The notes under the pieces were generated by a model, which searched no databases, was not told where the DNA came from, and saw nothing but the letters and a program-made list of their open reading frames with translations. This document shows, in pieces, positions 7,751-15,872 of a stretch of DNA of 37,921 bases (position 1 is its first letter; every line of letters begins with the position of its first letter). The stretch spans positions 1 to 37,921 of the forward strand of contig CAMBWI010000020.1 of NCBI GenBank assembly GCA_945871445.1, written 5' to 3'. This DNA is from Singulisphaera sp. GP187 (GTDB taxonomy: Bacteria > Planctomycetota > Phycisphaerae > Phycisphaerales > SM1A02). A program made the translations under genes and the position numbers.

Positions 7751-10102
7751 TTATTGCCGCGAAGGCTTCGAAGAATCACCCTTTTCAACCTGAACAAGGT
7801 GGCGTTTCTCCAAATCCCCAGCAAGTCGAGCTTGCAGAATAATGACGGCAGTTTCCAACTGAGGATCAATACCCGTGGTAATCAAGTCCCCGACGATTGG
7901 GCGCAAATCCATTCCAACTTGATTCACTTCGCCCTCATCAAGGAGATCTAGTGCCAAGCGCATGCCTGTGCTCTTTTCCAATTGAGGTGGCGTGACCTGA
8001 ACGATTAAGTCTGGGTTGACTCCCCAATCTTTACTCGACACTCGGCGATGAACAAGGCGACCCTTCTCTTCACCATCGCTTGGCGGGAGAACGTAGTACT
8101 GGATCGTTACTTTCACAGCAGCTTCATTTGGACCGTCTGCCAGAGGCTGAACCGTCTGAACACTTCCCTTACCGAAACTTCGCTCTCCTAAAACGACTGC
8201 TGCACCGTGCGCTTGCAAACTGCCTGAGACGATCTCGCTTGCGCTTGCGCTGTTGCCATTGACAAGGACAACCAACGGAAGTCCCTTGAGCGACGCACGA
8301 ACTTTCTCTGCCATAAAATTGTTCACCATATTTCCATCTCGATCTTGTACCGAGACGAGTGAACCATTCTGCACAAAGAGGTTCACGAATCCAATAGCGC
8401 TCTTGAGCAATCCTCCAGGATTATTACGCAGATCCAAGATCAGCCCATTCAGCTTGCGTTCTTTTCGCATCTGACGAATCGCATCCATAAAATCATCAAA
8501 TGTGTCTTCATAGAAGCCAGTCAAACGAACATAGCCAATTCCACCGATTGGATCGATCCACCAATCCCATTTTGGCAAACCCTTCGAGTCCAATTGCGAC
8601 TTCCACCAACCGCTGACAGATCGTATTTTAATACTCTCACGCTTGAGGGAAAATTCCAAAGGATCAGTGACATCATTTCGCTGCACAGTCAATTTGACGA
8701 TTTTGCCGACTGGGCCAGTGATGTTGTCCACTGCACGAGTGGTCGACCAACCAACTGTGGATTGATCGTCGACGGCAATGATCTTGTCTCCAGGACGAAT
8801 ACCTGCACGCGACGCAGGCGAACCTTCGAGCGGATTGACAATCATCAATTCACGTTTGTCGTTATGACGAATGAGAATCCCAACTCCAACGAAGTTGCCT
8901 TCGATGCTCTGGCGAAAGCGTCGCAAATTGTCTGGCCAGATGATTTCTGAATAGTCGTCTTCGTATTCTTTGGAGAGTTGAGTAGTTGCGCCTTCACCAA
9001 ACTCGCGAAGTATGACCTCATTAGGAATTTCAACAGTCACTTTATTCGCATCAAGCACTTCAGTGATCACCGCTTGATAATCGGCAGCGCCGAGCTTCTT
9101 TTGAGTTGTCGCAAGATCTTTCAGCCGAGAATCCAGCGTTGCGCGCATCGCTTGGACTTTGACTGGATCTGTGAGTCCCGGAAAGTTTTCAGCAAGTTGC
9201 GGAGTATCAAGCAACACTTCCACAGAATGAAGTCCACCTTCGAGCAAAGGATTCCAACCCGCATTTGTTATATGTTCGCTGGCTGCTTGACGAAGTCCCA
9301 TCAACAGGAGCTTGGGAGTAATCCCCTTCATTCTCTCCTTCCAATCATCTTTAAAAAGCTCGTTGTATTCCGGTTCCTCTTCGTTTGCATCTGGAAGCGG
9401 AATCTCTTTTCCTTCAGCTTTCAAAGTGGCTTCGATGCGCTTGATTTGTAATTTTCGCAGGCGATAGAATTCTCGTGGTGCGAATTCCGCAAGTAATGTC
9501 AAGCGACGATTGAGAGCATCCAACTCTGTATCAAGGCGTTTGTATTCGTCTGTGTCAGCGCCATCATGCAAAGCCTTTTGGCGAAAAAGTATTTCCTGCG
9601 CCAATAGAACATCGCCTTCAATCTGTGCAGTCTGAACAGCAGAGGTTGCGGCTCTTTCAACGGCTTGACCATCTTCAGAACTCAGCCAATTCCTCCAATC
9701 TTCAGGTGACATCAGAAACTTCATGTTGAACGCGTGAACCATTGCAAGATTTATTTCATTTGCGGCCATTGCGATTGCAAGGTCGGACTGTCGCTTCGCC
9801 AAGTCCTTCAGTCGAGTCGCTTCGTTTTCAACAAGATGCTTGTCTCGTTGTTGAATGGATTGATTGAGCGCAACTGACGCAGCGCTTTCCCCTTTTGGAA
9901 CTGATTCGAGCAACGCATTCACTCGGTTCATATCGTCTTCCATTGCCGCTTCCCAGACCTGCGTGCTCCAATCCGAAAGGACAGTTGGAATTGGTTCTAT
10001 GGTTTGTTGCTGCGGAGCAGCTGCGACAAATAGAATTGAAATCCCCGTCATGACAGTGGCCAGTCCAAACTTTCGACATGTCATCCATTTCAAATCGGGC
10101 AT
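7751..10102 (-). CDS. S41-family C-terminal processing protease with PDZ domain
   Basis: The 783-residue protein starts with a short polar segment and a hydrophobic stretch (KFGLATVMTGISILFVAAA), a signal sequence or membrane anchor, so it probably works in the periplasm or cell envelope. Residues of about 50-370 are a long helical region without a clear domain. A PDZ domain follows (GVGILIRHNDKRELMIVNP to GIRPGDKIIAVDD), then the S41 protease domain with Ser620 in NGNSASASEI and Lys645 in GERSFGKGSVQ, the expected 25 residues apart. Such proteases cleave proteins from their C-terminal tails. Start at ATG 10102 has AGGA 9 nt upstream; the frame continues to 10210 but that would put the signal sequence inside. 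The extra long N-terminal region resembles Tsp/Prc more than CtpA, without being clearly the same. Confidence 0.92.
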   Translation of the reverse strand: MPDLKWMTCRKFGLATVMTGISILFVAAAPQQQTIEPIPTVLSDWSTQVWEAAMEDDMNRVNALLESVPKGESAASVALNQSIQQRDKHLVENEATRLKDLAKRQSDLAIAMAANEINLAMVHAFNMKFLMSPEDWRNWLSSEDGQAVERAATSAVQTAQIEGDVLLAQEILFRQKALHDGADTDEYKRLDTELDALNRRLTLLAEFAPREFYRLRKLQIKRIEATLKAEGKEIPLPDANEEEPEYNELFKDDWKERMKGITPKLLLMGLRQAASEHITNAGWNPLLEGGLHSVEVLLDTPQLAENFPGLTDPVKVQAMRATLDSRLKDLATTQKKLGAADYQAVITEVLDANKVTVEIPNEVILREFGEGATTQLSKEYEDDYSEIIWPDNLRRFRQSIEGNFVGVGILIRHNDKRELMIVNPLEGSPASRAGIRPGDKIIAVDDQSTVGWSTTRAVDNITGPVGKIVKLTVQRNDVTDPLEFSLKRESIKIRSVSGWWKSQLDSKGLPKWDWWIDPIGGIGYVRLTGFYEDTFDDFMDAIRQMRKERKLNGLILDLRNNPGGLLKSAIGFVNLFVQNGSLVSVQDRDGNMVNNFMAEKVRASLKGLPLVVLVNGNSASASEIVSGSLQAHGAAVVLGERSFGKGSVQTVQPLADGPNEAAVKVTIQYYVLPPSDGEEKGRLVHRRVSSKDWGVNPDLIVQVTPPQLEKSTGMRLALDLLDEGEVNQVGMDLRPIVGDLITTGIDPQLETAVIILQARLAGDLEKRHLVQVEKGDSSKPSRQ

Positions 10103-10145
10103 TGCATAGGTTCCTAAAAGGAGGTGGGCTTCTAAATGTGCACTA

Positions 10146-10174
10146 GTTATAGTCGTATTCCCACTTGAAAGTTC
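10146..10174 (-). promoter_or_regulatory. Possible promoter of the S41 protease gene
   Basis: TATAAC on the minus strand (10146-10151) is a good -10 box, but the -35 position 17 bp upstream reads GAACTT, which is weak. It would give a leader of about 37 nt to ATG 10102. Confidence 0.3.
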
Positions 10175-10235
10175 AGCAGGAAATTTCATTGTTTTTGGAT
10201 AATCTCTCATTGGTCCGAATCAATGAATTCCATCA

Positions 10236-11174
10236 ATGCCTGCCAAGCCTTCCATCGCATATCCCTGCACAGAATGTGGCTATGACCTGCGCGCCACGCG
10301 TGGTGAAGTCTGCCCAGAATGCGGCTGCAAAATCAACAGAAAACTGAATACGCGCAGTTCAATCGAGCAAAGTAACGAGCAAACTGCGATGGATGCTCTC
10401 GCCGATGTTCGCAAAGGAGTTGACTGGACACTCGTTGCATGGCTTGGATGTATTGCGCTGCCAATTGCAGGCCAATTGGCTTGGGTCGTCCTTGCACTGG
10501 TCAGCGGTTGGCGAATGATCGCGTTGGGGCGATTGACTCGTACAGAATTTCTCGTTCAATTCAATAAACACAAATGGGGCATGTGGCTTCCACAATCTAT
10601 GAAATTCGAATTGGGAATCGCAATCCTTGGTGGATTGTTCACTCTGGTCGCCTCGATGAACACTATGCCCGCTGCTCTCTTTGCTTTGCTTGTCCTGATC
10701 CGCTTGGTGTGGCTCGGACTTGTGAGTTGGAATAATTTTTCAGTCGGAATGCTCGCGCTCAAAGCGTCAGAAATGCTTGAAGGAGAAGCGCCCCATTCAG
10801 CGATTCGATTCTTGCCACTGGCAAACTTTGGTGCGCCAATTCTCTCTATTCCATTTTTTCTATTGTCAGTGATTGCTGAAGTTGTGAAGATTCCAGGTTG
10901 GATCAACACTCTTGCAAATCTGCTCTTGGTCATTGCCTGCATTCTGGGAATTGCCAGCGTCATCTTGATCCACACTCTGCTCGAACAAACAATCGATGCG
11001 GTCGGCGAAGACCGAAGAAAGCGTGCGATCAAACGCAAGCGAAAAGTTGAGGTCGCAGAATCGCCAGACACCGCACATTTGAAGCAAAGGATTTTTCCGG
11101 ATCCACCGCCAATGGCAGGCGAAGGCGATGTCATTCCATTTGAAGATGATTCTTCTGGTGCAAATCGTTCTTAA
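10236..11174 (+). CDS. Zinc-ribbon membrane protein of unknown function
   Basis: The N-terminus holds a four-Cys zinc ribbon (CTECGYDL ... CPECGCKI, residues 11-31). After a linker there are about six hydrophobic segments between residues 65 and 250 (for example LVAWLGCIALPIAGQLAWVVLAL and LANLLLVIACILGIASVILI). The C-terminus is basic then acidic (RRKRAIKRKRKVEV ... EGDVIPFEDD) and probably cytoplasmic. Membrane proteins with a leading CxxCGYDLR ribbon are frequent in planctomycetes, but their role is not known. No recognised enzyme motif is present. It stands alone on the plus strand between two minus-strand transcription units and ends only 18 bp from the trpE stop. Confidence 0.8.
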   Translation: MPAKPSIAYPCTECGYDLRATRGEVCPECGCKINRKLNTRSSIEQSNEQTAMDALADVRKGVDWTLVAWLGCIALPIAGQLAWVVLALVSGWRMIALGRLTRTEFLVQFNKHKWGMWLPQSMKFELGIAILGGLFTLVASMNTMPAALFALLVLIRLVWLGLVSWNNFSVGMLALKASEMLEGEAPHSAIRFLPLANFGAPILSIPFFLLSVIAEVVKIPGWINTLANLLLVIACILGIASVILIHTLLEQTIDAVGEDRRKRAIKRKRKVEVAESPDTAHLKQRIFPDPPPMAGEGDVIPFEDDSSGANRS

Positions 11175-11190
11175 TCGCCGTGTGTGGCGA
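11175..11190. terminator. Weak hairpin between convergent genes
   Basis: TCGCC and GGCGA form a 5-bp stem around a GTGTGT loop in the 18-bp gap between the zinc-ribbon gene and trpE. There is no T-run on either side, so a terminator role is uncertain. Confidence 0.25.
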
Positions 11191-11192
11191 AA

Positions 11193-12728
11193 TCAGAGCG
11201 CACCGAAAGCACTTTCCGCAAGATCAAGAGCACGAGCCAAACCTGCAGCTTTATTTGCAGTTTCTTCATATTCCATCGCTGGATCGCTCTCCATCACAAC
11301 ACCTGCGCCAGCCTGAAGGTGATATTCCCACTTGTGATTCTCTTTGGCAATCTGCCCACTTGGCGAAACTGGAACGACAATTGTTCGAAGTGCAATTGCC
11401 ATATCAAGATCACCGTTCCATCCCATCGCCCCAAGTCCGCCTGCGTATGGACCTCGACGCAGTGGTTCGAGTTCGTCAATGATTTGAATCGCGCGAACCT
11501 TTGGCGCACCACTGACTGTGCCGACGGGCAGTGTTGCGCTGAGTGCATCCCAAGCATCGCATTCGCTACGAAGCGTGCCAGTGATCGTCGACGAGATATG
11601 CATGACATGTGAAAAACGCTCGATCTCCATACAGCGATCAACATGAACTGAACCAGATTTACAAACGCGACCAAGATCATTGCGCCCCAAATCGACCAAC
11701 ATTGTGTGCTCGGCCCGTTCCTTTTCATCTGCGAGCAATTCCTTCTCGAGCGCTTGATCTTCTGCGAATGTCGCACCACGCCGCCGAGTCCCAGCGAGCG
11801 GTCGATTGACCACTTGCGATCCACGAGTTCTGCAAAGAATCTCTGGACTCGCTGCAACAAGAATGCATCCACGCGCTTGAAGATAGACCTGATATGGACT
11901 TGGATTGACGACTCGCAGAGCGCGATAGACATCGAAAGGATCAATCGTGCTTTTGCGCACGAATCGCTGACTGAGAACAACTTGAAATGCATCGCCAGCT
12001 GCGATGTATTCCTTCGCGCGAGCGACAGATGATTCGAATTTCGCTCGTCCAGTCAAACTTGTTCCTGCATCTCGCGGCCGAGCAGCGGTATCAAGATCAA
12101 TTCTTCCCGTTGGCATTTCCAAATTCGTTCGAGTCAAACGATGCTCAATTTGATCGAGCGCATTCGCACCCGCAGATGCGATCGATTTGTCGGTACGTTC
12201 ACCAGGAAGAATTGCACAAACGATGTACAGCGTCTTGGTCGCATGATCAAACACCACAACATCTCGGTAAAGCGCCATGTGCATATCAGGCAAATTGCGA
12301 TCATCTTTCGGGGCTCGATCAAATGGCAATTTTTCAGGCTCGAGCCAACGAACCGCGTCGAATCCAACTGAGCCAACCCATCCACCACAAAAAGATTCTG
12401 GAAGCGGTCCGCGCGCATCAATACCTGACCAACTCTGCATTTCTCTCAGGACTGCCAGAGGATTGGCGTGATGCTGCGTTCGTTCAGTTTGTTTTCCATC
12501 TGCAGAACTCTGAGTGATCGTGACTTGTTGACCCTTGGCAAGAATCTCAATCGCTGGTTGCGCGCCAAGCATGGAATATCGCCCAACTGCACCACCTTGC
12601 TCGACCGATTCCAAGAGAAAACTTGTCGCAGTACGTTCGTCGGGGGCAACAAGTCTTCGATACGCCAACACTGGCGTCAATTGATCGCTGAGGATTCGAC
12701 GAGAAAAGAGAACGACTGGTGATTTCAC
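11193..12728 (-). CDS. trpE: Anthranilate synthase component I
   Basis: The 511-residue protein converts chorismate to anthranilate, the first step of tryptophan synthesis, with ammonia from a separate TrpG. The feedback-site motif LLES is seen near the N-terminus (SFLLESVEQGGAVGRYSMLG), and the chorismate-binding domain has NRPLAGTRRRG, DLGRNDLGRVCKSG and GTVSGAPKVRAIQIIDELE. The GTG at 12728 begins where the TrpE fold begins; a strong AGGAGG sits at 12746-12751, 15 nt upstream, which is longer than ideal and leaves open an in-frame non-AUG start (ATT, codon 40 of the open frame) nearer to it. It is 44 bp after ruvC. No trpG or other trp gene is visible in the window. Isochorismate or PabB activity is less likely because of the LLES and length. 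Confidence 0.92.
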   Translation of the reverse strand: MKSPVVLFSRRILSDQLTPVLAYRRLVAPDERTATSFLLESVEQGGAVGRYSMLGAQPAIEILAKGQQVTITQSSADGKQTERTQHHANPLAVLREMQSWSGIDARGPLPESFCGGWVGSVGFDAVRWLEPEKLPFDRAPKDDRNLPDMHMALYRDVVVFDHATKTLYIVCAILPGERTDKSIASAGANALDQIEHRLTRTNLEMPTGRIDLDTAARPRDAGTSLTGRAKFESSVARAKEYIAAGDAFQVVLSQRFVRKSTIDPFDVYRALRVVNPSPYQVYLQARGCILVAASPEILCRTRGSQVVNRPLAGTRRRGATFAEDQALEKELLADEKERAEHTMLVDLGRNDLGRVCKSGSVHVDRCMEIERFSHVMHISSTITGTLRSECDAWDALSATLPVGTVSGAPKVRAIQIIDELEPLRRGPYAGGLGAMGWNGDLDMAIALRTIVVPVSPSGQIAKENHKWEYHLQAGAGVVMESDPAMEYEETANKAAGLARALDLAESAFGAL

Positions 12729-12772
12729 GATTGCAAGAATAGTCCTCCTGTCCTGCAAGTGTATTGATGCGA

Positions 12773-13291
12773 TCAGCGAACTCTGCGTGCATCTGCTAGT
12801 GCGATTGCGATCGCGTCTGCGACATCTGCTGGTGATGGCGGCTTTGCCAGCCCGCATTGCGCCGCGACGGCCAACTGCATCTGACGCTTTGTCGCCTGGC
12901 CATTGCCTGCGACTGCGCTCTTGATCGTGGCTGGAGCGATTTCGCGAAGCGGCAAACCAGCACGAGCGATTGCCAGCAGAATCACGCCACGCGCATGAGC
13001 CATAATGATTGCTGTACGGACATGCTTGGTATGCGCGAAGACTTGTTCGACTGCAACTCGGTCGGGATGCAACTCTTTTATGAGCGCCGCCAAATCCTCG
13101 TCTAAATCGCAGAGTCGGGATGCGACCGTTTTTTTGGGGGAAAGCTTCAAGATTCCCGCTTCGACAATCTTGGTCGCACCATTGAAGTGAAGTTCGATGC
13201 AGGCATATCCAGTACGCAAGAGGCCGGGATCAATGCCCATTATTCGGATGACGCTTTTGCTATCCACCCGAGTGCTTCGCGGCAAACTCAT
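12773..13291 (-). CDS. ruvC: Crossover junction endodeoxyribonuclease RuvC
   Basis: RuvC cuts Holliday junctions in recombination and repair, working with RuvAB. The 172-residue protein has the four expected acidic active-site residues: Asp21 in GIDPG, Glu82 in AVEQVF, and Asp156 and Asp159 in SPADVADAIAIA. The ATG at 13291 overlaps the ABC ATPase stop (ATGA). ruvA and ruvB are not in the window, so ruvC is separated from its usual partners. The first 15 residues (MSLPRSTRVDSKSVI) precede the fold. Confidence 0.95.
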   Translation of the reverse strand: MSLPRSTRVDSKSVIRIMGIDPGLLRTGYACIELHFNGATKIVEAGILKLSPKKTVASRLCDLDEDLAALIKELHPDRVAVEQVFAHTKHVRTAIIMAHARGVILLAIARAGLPLREIAPATIKSAVAGNGQATKRQMQLAVAAQCGLAKPPSPADVADAIAIALADARRVR

Positions 13292-14049
13292 CGTGTTGCC
13301 ACCATCTTTGCACGACCGCCAGGAATATCAGAGATCAACAATCCGTCACTCAGACGAATGATGCGCTGGGAACGATCCGCGACTCGATCGTCATGCGTCA
13401 CAAGAACAATTGTCAGCCCAGCAGCGTGCAGTTGATCGATCACAACAAGAATCGACTCGCCAGTTGCAGAATCCAGATTTCCCGTTGGTTCATCTGCCAT
13501 CAAAATTGCAGGATTCGAAACGAGCGCTCGCGCGATCGCGGTGCGTTGTTGCTGACCTCCTGAAAGTTCAGAGGGCCGATGTCTCGCGCGATCAGTCAAT
13601 CCAACAAGGTCGATCTTTTCTTGAGCTCGCGCTCTGCGCTCTTTGCGCGGCAACCCTTGATAGAAAAGTGGGACCTCGACATTTTCGATGACGGTGAGTT
13701 CTGAAATCAGATTGAATGCTTGAAAAACGAAACCAATTCTTCGGCCTCGCACCTGCGAAAGCCGTTCATCATCGAGTGATTCAACATCGATCCCATCAAG
13801 TCGATATTCACCCGAAGTTGGACGGTCAAGGCAACCTAAAATATTCATCAACGTGCTTTTTCCAGATCCAGACGCACCCATAATTGCAAGGTATTGCCCC
13901 ATCGGAATTGTCAGATCGACTCCGCGCAGCGCATCGGCCATCAACGAACCATCAGGATGGTTGTATCGACGGCAAATACCGACAAGTTCTGCTGCGATTT
14001 CACTCTTCACAGTCAAGATGCTAACGCCACATTCATTCTCGGTTTTCAC
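13288..14049 (-). CDS. LolD/MacB-type ABC transporter ATP-binding protein
   Basis: This 253-residue protein has all ABC ATPase motifs: Walker A GASGSGKST (58-66), Q-loop Gln110, signature LSGGQ (162-166), Walker B ILMADE (182-187) and switch His219. The TVIENVEVPLFYQGL segment and ADEPTGNLDSATGE place it in the LolD/MacB/FtsE group, which powers lipoprotein release, efflux or septal processes through FtsX-like permeases. No permease is encoded beside it, so its partner must lie elsewhere. It overlaps the genes on both sides by 4 nt (ATGA), so it is translated with a YdjY-like protein and RuvC. Confidence 0.92.
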   Translation of the reverse strand: MKTENECGVSILTVKSEIAAELVGICRRYNHPDGSLMADALRGVDLTIPMGQYLAIMGASGSGKSTLMNILGCLDRPTSGEYRLDGIDVESLDDERLSQVRGRRIGFVFQAFNLISELTVIENVEVPLFYQGLPRKERRARAQEKIDLVGLTDRARHRPSELSGGQQQRTAIARALVSNPAILMADEPTGNLDSATGESILVVIDQLHAAGLTIVLVTHDDRVADRSQRIIRLSDGLLISDIPGGRAKMVATR

Positions 14050-14852
14050 GGATTTTGTTTACGCCGAACAATGAGTTCAACTGGAGTTCCTTCAACTGGT
14101 ATTCGATCCGTCCACGACTCCCACATTGCTGGCGCGACATCAATGCGGTCTGGAATCACTTCCTCAAACGCAATCACCTCATCGCCAAATGTCACGAGAC
14201 CAACAACGGAACCCGTGTAGTCCGCAACATAATGTTCGCCAGGCCCAAGTGATTTCGGATTCGGACGAACATGCGAACCCGCAAAGACAAATCGATCACA
14301 AGGAAACTTGACGGGTGTGTTCGATGACGCATTGGCAGGTACACCACGCACCCACTCGCAGATTGCGCACTCGTTGGTGCGTCCATCGCCCTGCCAACGC
14401 ACGAACAATTCAATTTTAGAACCTGTTGGCGGCTGAAATTTTGCGACTGGATTTCCAGCCGCATCAGGAGGCATTTCTGACCACGAACCTGGTGTACCTG
14501 GCGTGAAACCTGCTGCAAGCAATGCTGCGTGGATCATTTTCGGCGCAACTTCGACAGCGAGCAATGATTCATGTTCGCGTGTCCCAGCTTTGCAAACGAG
14601 TTGTTCAAGAAAGCCAATGCGAGAAGCGATTTGCGATCGAATAATCACTTGGGAATTTTGAGGATCAACTTTTATATCTGGCCCGAGTTGCAGTAGCGCC
14701 TGCGGAGGAAGCGGCGAAGATTGTCCTTGTTTTATGGTTGGGAGCGGAGTGGAAGTTGGGTCTTTCGCGGATTGCGAAATCACAGGCGACGCGCAAGAAT
14801 TGCACAGAGTAATGACCGCAGCAATCCAGATTGAATTCAATGTTCGTTTCAT
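14046..14852 (-). CDS. YdjY-domain exported protein, possible lipoprotein
   Basis: The N-terminus (MKRTLNSIWIAAVITLCNSCAS) is a signal sequence ending in a Cys that may be lipid-modified, although the lipobox is not perfect. The mature part has the YdjY-type features: EQLVCKAGTREHESLLAVEVAPKMIHAALLAAGFTPG. The middle contains SKIELFVRW and the C-terminus VTFGDEVIAFEEVIPDRIDV. The family is common in planctomycetes and its function is not established. It is the first gene of the unit that continues into the ABC ATPase and ruvC (4-nt overlaps) and trpE. Confidence 0.8.
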   Translation of the reverse strand: MKRTLNSIWIAAVITLCNSCASPVISQSAKDPTSTPLPTIKQGQSSPLPPQALLQLGPDIKVDPQNSQVIIRSQIASRIGFLEQLVCKAGTREHESLLAVEVAPKMIHAALLAAGFTPGTPGSWSEMPPDAAGNPVAKFQPPTGSKIELFVRWQGDGRTNECAICEWVRGVPANASSNTPVKFPCDRFVFAGSHVRPNPKSLGPGEHYVADYTGSVVGLVTFGDEVIAFEEVIPDRIDVAPAMWESWTDRIPVEGTPVELIVRRKQNP

Positions 14853-14912
14853 TAATTTTTGCTCGCCGCAGAGTAGTAAGGAGCAGAGCGCAGCAAGAGG
14901 TCATCCCAAAAT

Positions 14913-14949
14913 AAAAAAGGCCCGGCGGAGGCAAGCCTCACGCCGAGCC
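14913..14949 (-). terminator. Strong intrinsic terminator in the leader of the ydjY-ABC-ruvC-trpE unit
   Basis: On the minus strand a 9-bp stem (14941-14949 with 14919-14927, one G-U pair) is extended by GAGGC/GCCTC (14928-14932 with 14935-14939) closed over two bases, with one bulged base. A run of six T follows (14913-14918). The nearest gene on this strand starts downstream at 14852, and the promoter is at 14975-15002, so the terminator would act inside the leader. A competing stem AGCCC/GGGCT (14957-14961 with 14946-14950) shares bases with it. Confidence 0.8.
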
Positions 14950-14968
14950 CTTCCGGGGGCTTGGTAAG
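14913..14968 (-). ncRNA. Candidate short leader transcript or small RNA
   Basis: A transcript from the promoter at 14975-15002 would start near 14968 and stop in the T-run at 14913-14918, giving an RNA of about 55 nt. It could be an attenuated leader of the downstream genes or an independent small RNA. No match to a known riboswitch or T-box was recognised, and there is no room for a standard trp leader peptide. Boundaries are estimated from the promoter and terminator. Confidence 0.4.
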
Positions 14969-14974
14969 TAGATA

Positions 14975-15002
14975 ATAATACTCTCTCTGTGCTCAAAGTC
15001 AA
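14975..15002 (-). promoter_or_regulatory. Strong sigma-70-like promoter ahead of the leader
   Basis: TTGACT (14997-15002) and TATTAT (14975-14980) on the minus strand are 16 bp apart, each one base from consensus. A start near 14968 is expected. Confidence 0.65.
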
Positions 15003-15010
15003 CTCTGAAC

Positions 15011-15016
15011 TATGAT
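15011..15016 (+). promoter_or_regulatory. Possible -10 box for the PTPS-like gene
   Basis: TATGAT matches five of six consensus bases, 24 bp before ATG 15041. No good -35 box is seen, and this site partly faces the divergent promoter at 14975-15002. Confidence 0.3.
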
Positions 15017-15040
15017 TTCGTTTCGAACACGACTTTTCAA

Positions 15041-15853
15041 ATGACCCAATTCCCCATTCCAACCACACTTTCAAGGTCCGTTCGACTCTTCATTTCTCCA
15101 GATGGCAGTGGATCAATTTCGGATACTTCCTATAATTCCTTTGCGAGTTTTCCCTCTCCAAATGGCATCGGCGCTTGGTATGAATTTGAGGTCTCAATTC
15201 ATGGCATTCCCGACGAAAAAACTGGGTATTTGGCGACTCTTGCACAACTCGATGCGGCCGTTCGAAGTTCGGTCATCCCGACTCTCAAAGCAGAACTTTT
15301 TTCACCGACCATTGATTCTCGTACAAGCCCTTCGATTCTTTTGCATGCGCTTGCAACAGGTGTTTCAAAGCACCTTCAACAGCCGATCGCATCTCTCTCG
15401 TGGAAAATCACACCGTTTCACAAATACTTATGGAACAACGAAATGCCAACCAAGACCACAATCACTTCGACATTTGAATTCGCCGCCTCGCACCGTTTGA
15501 ATGACCCGAATCGCACACCCGCTGAAAATCAAAGTTTTTTCGGAAAGTGCAACAAACTGAATGGGCATGGGCATAATTATCGCATTGCAGTGTCGATTGT
15601 TGTTTTAACTGACAGCACATTCGGCATGGCAGGTTTGGAGGAGATTGTCGATCGATTGGTCATAGAGCGCTTCGACCACATGAATCTCAACATCGATTGC
15701 CCTGAATTTCGGGCTACAAATCCATCGGTTGAACACATCGCCGCTGTGTGCTTCGACCTGTTGAAGGATCCGCTTGCAAATCACTCTGCAGAACTGAAAA
15801 GTGTTCGGCTGTGGGAAACTTCAAAAACTTCCGCGACTATTGAAGCTTCGTGA
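15041..15853 (+). CDS. 6-carboxytetrahydropterin synthase (PTPS/QueD) family protein, apparent two-domain form
   Basis: The C-terminal half (residues 140-268) is a PTPS/QueD domain: zinc ligands His151 (FEFAASHRL), His176 and His178 (NGHGHNY), catalytic Cys170 (FFGKC), His213 (RFDHMNLN) and the pterin-anchoring Glu231-His232 (PSVEHIA). QueD makes 6-carboxytetrahydropterin from dihydroneopterin triphosphate for queuosine synthesis. The N-terminal 135 residues show a similar strand pattern (WYEFEVSIHGIPDEKTGYLATLAQLDAAV) without the zinc histidines, so they look like a second, degenerate copy. No other queuosine gene is nearby. Family is clear; QueD rather than pyruvoyl-tetrahydropterin synthase is inferred from the bacterial setting. 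Confidence 0.85.
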   Translation: MTQFPIPTTLSRSVRLFISPDGSGSISDTSYNSFASFPSPNGIGAWYEFEVSIHGIPDEKTGYLATLAQLDAAVRSSVIPTLKAELFSPTIDSRTSPSILLHALATGVSKHLQQPIASLSWKITPFHKYLWNNEMPTKTTITSTFEFAASHRLNDPNRTPAENQSFFGKCNKLNGHGHNYRIAVSIVVLTDSTFGMAGLEEIVDRLVIERFDHMNLNIDCPEFRATNPSVEHIAAVCFDLLKDPLANHSAELKSVRLWETSKTSATIEAS

Positions 15854-15872
15854 ACCCGCTAGACTTCTGCGT

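Noticed and set aside
13127-13141. C5-A7 run in ruvC as a frameshift site
   Set aside because: The RuvC frame is intact before and after it with all active-site residues, and the codons do not form a classic slippery heptamer.
14919-14961. The hairpin read on the plus strand as a terminator or riboswitch for the PTPS-like gene
   Set aside because: No T-run follows on the plus strand, and the T6 lies on the minus strand only.
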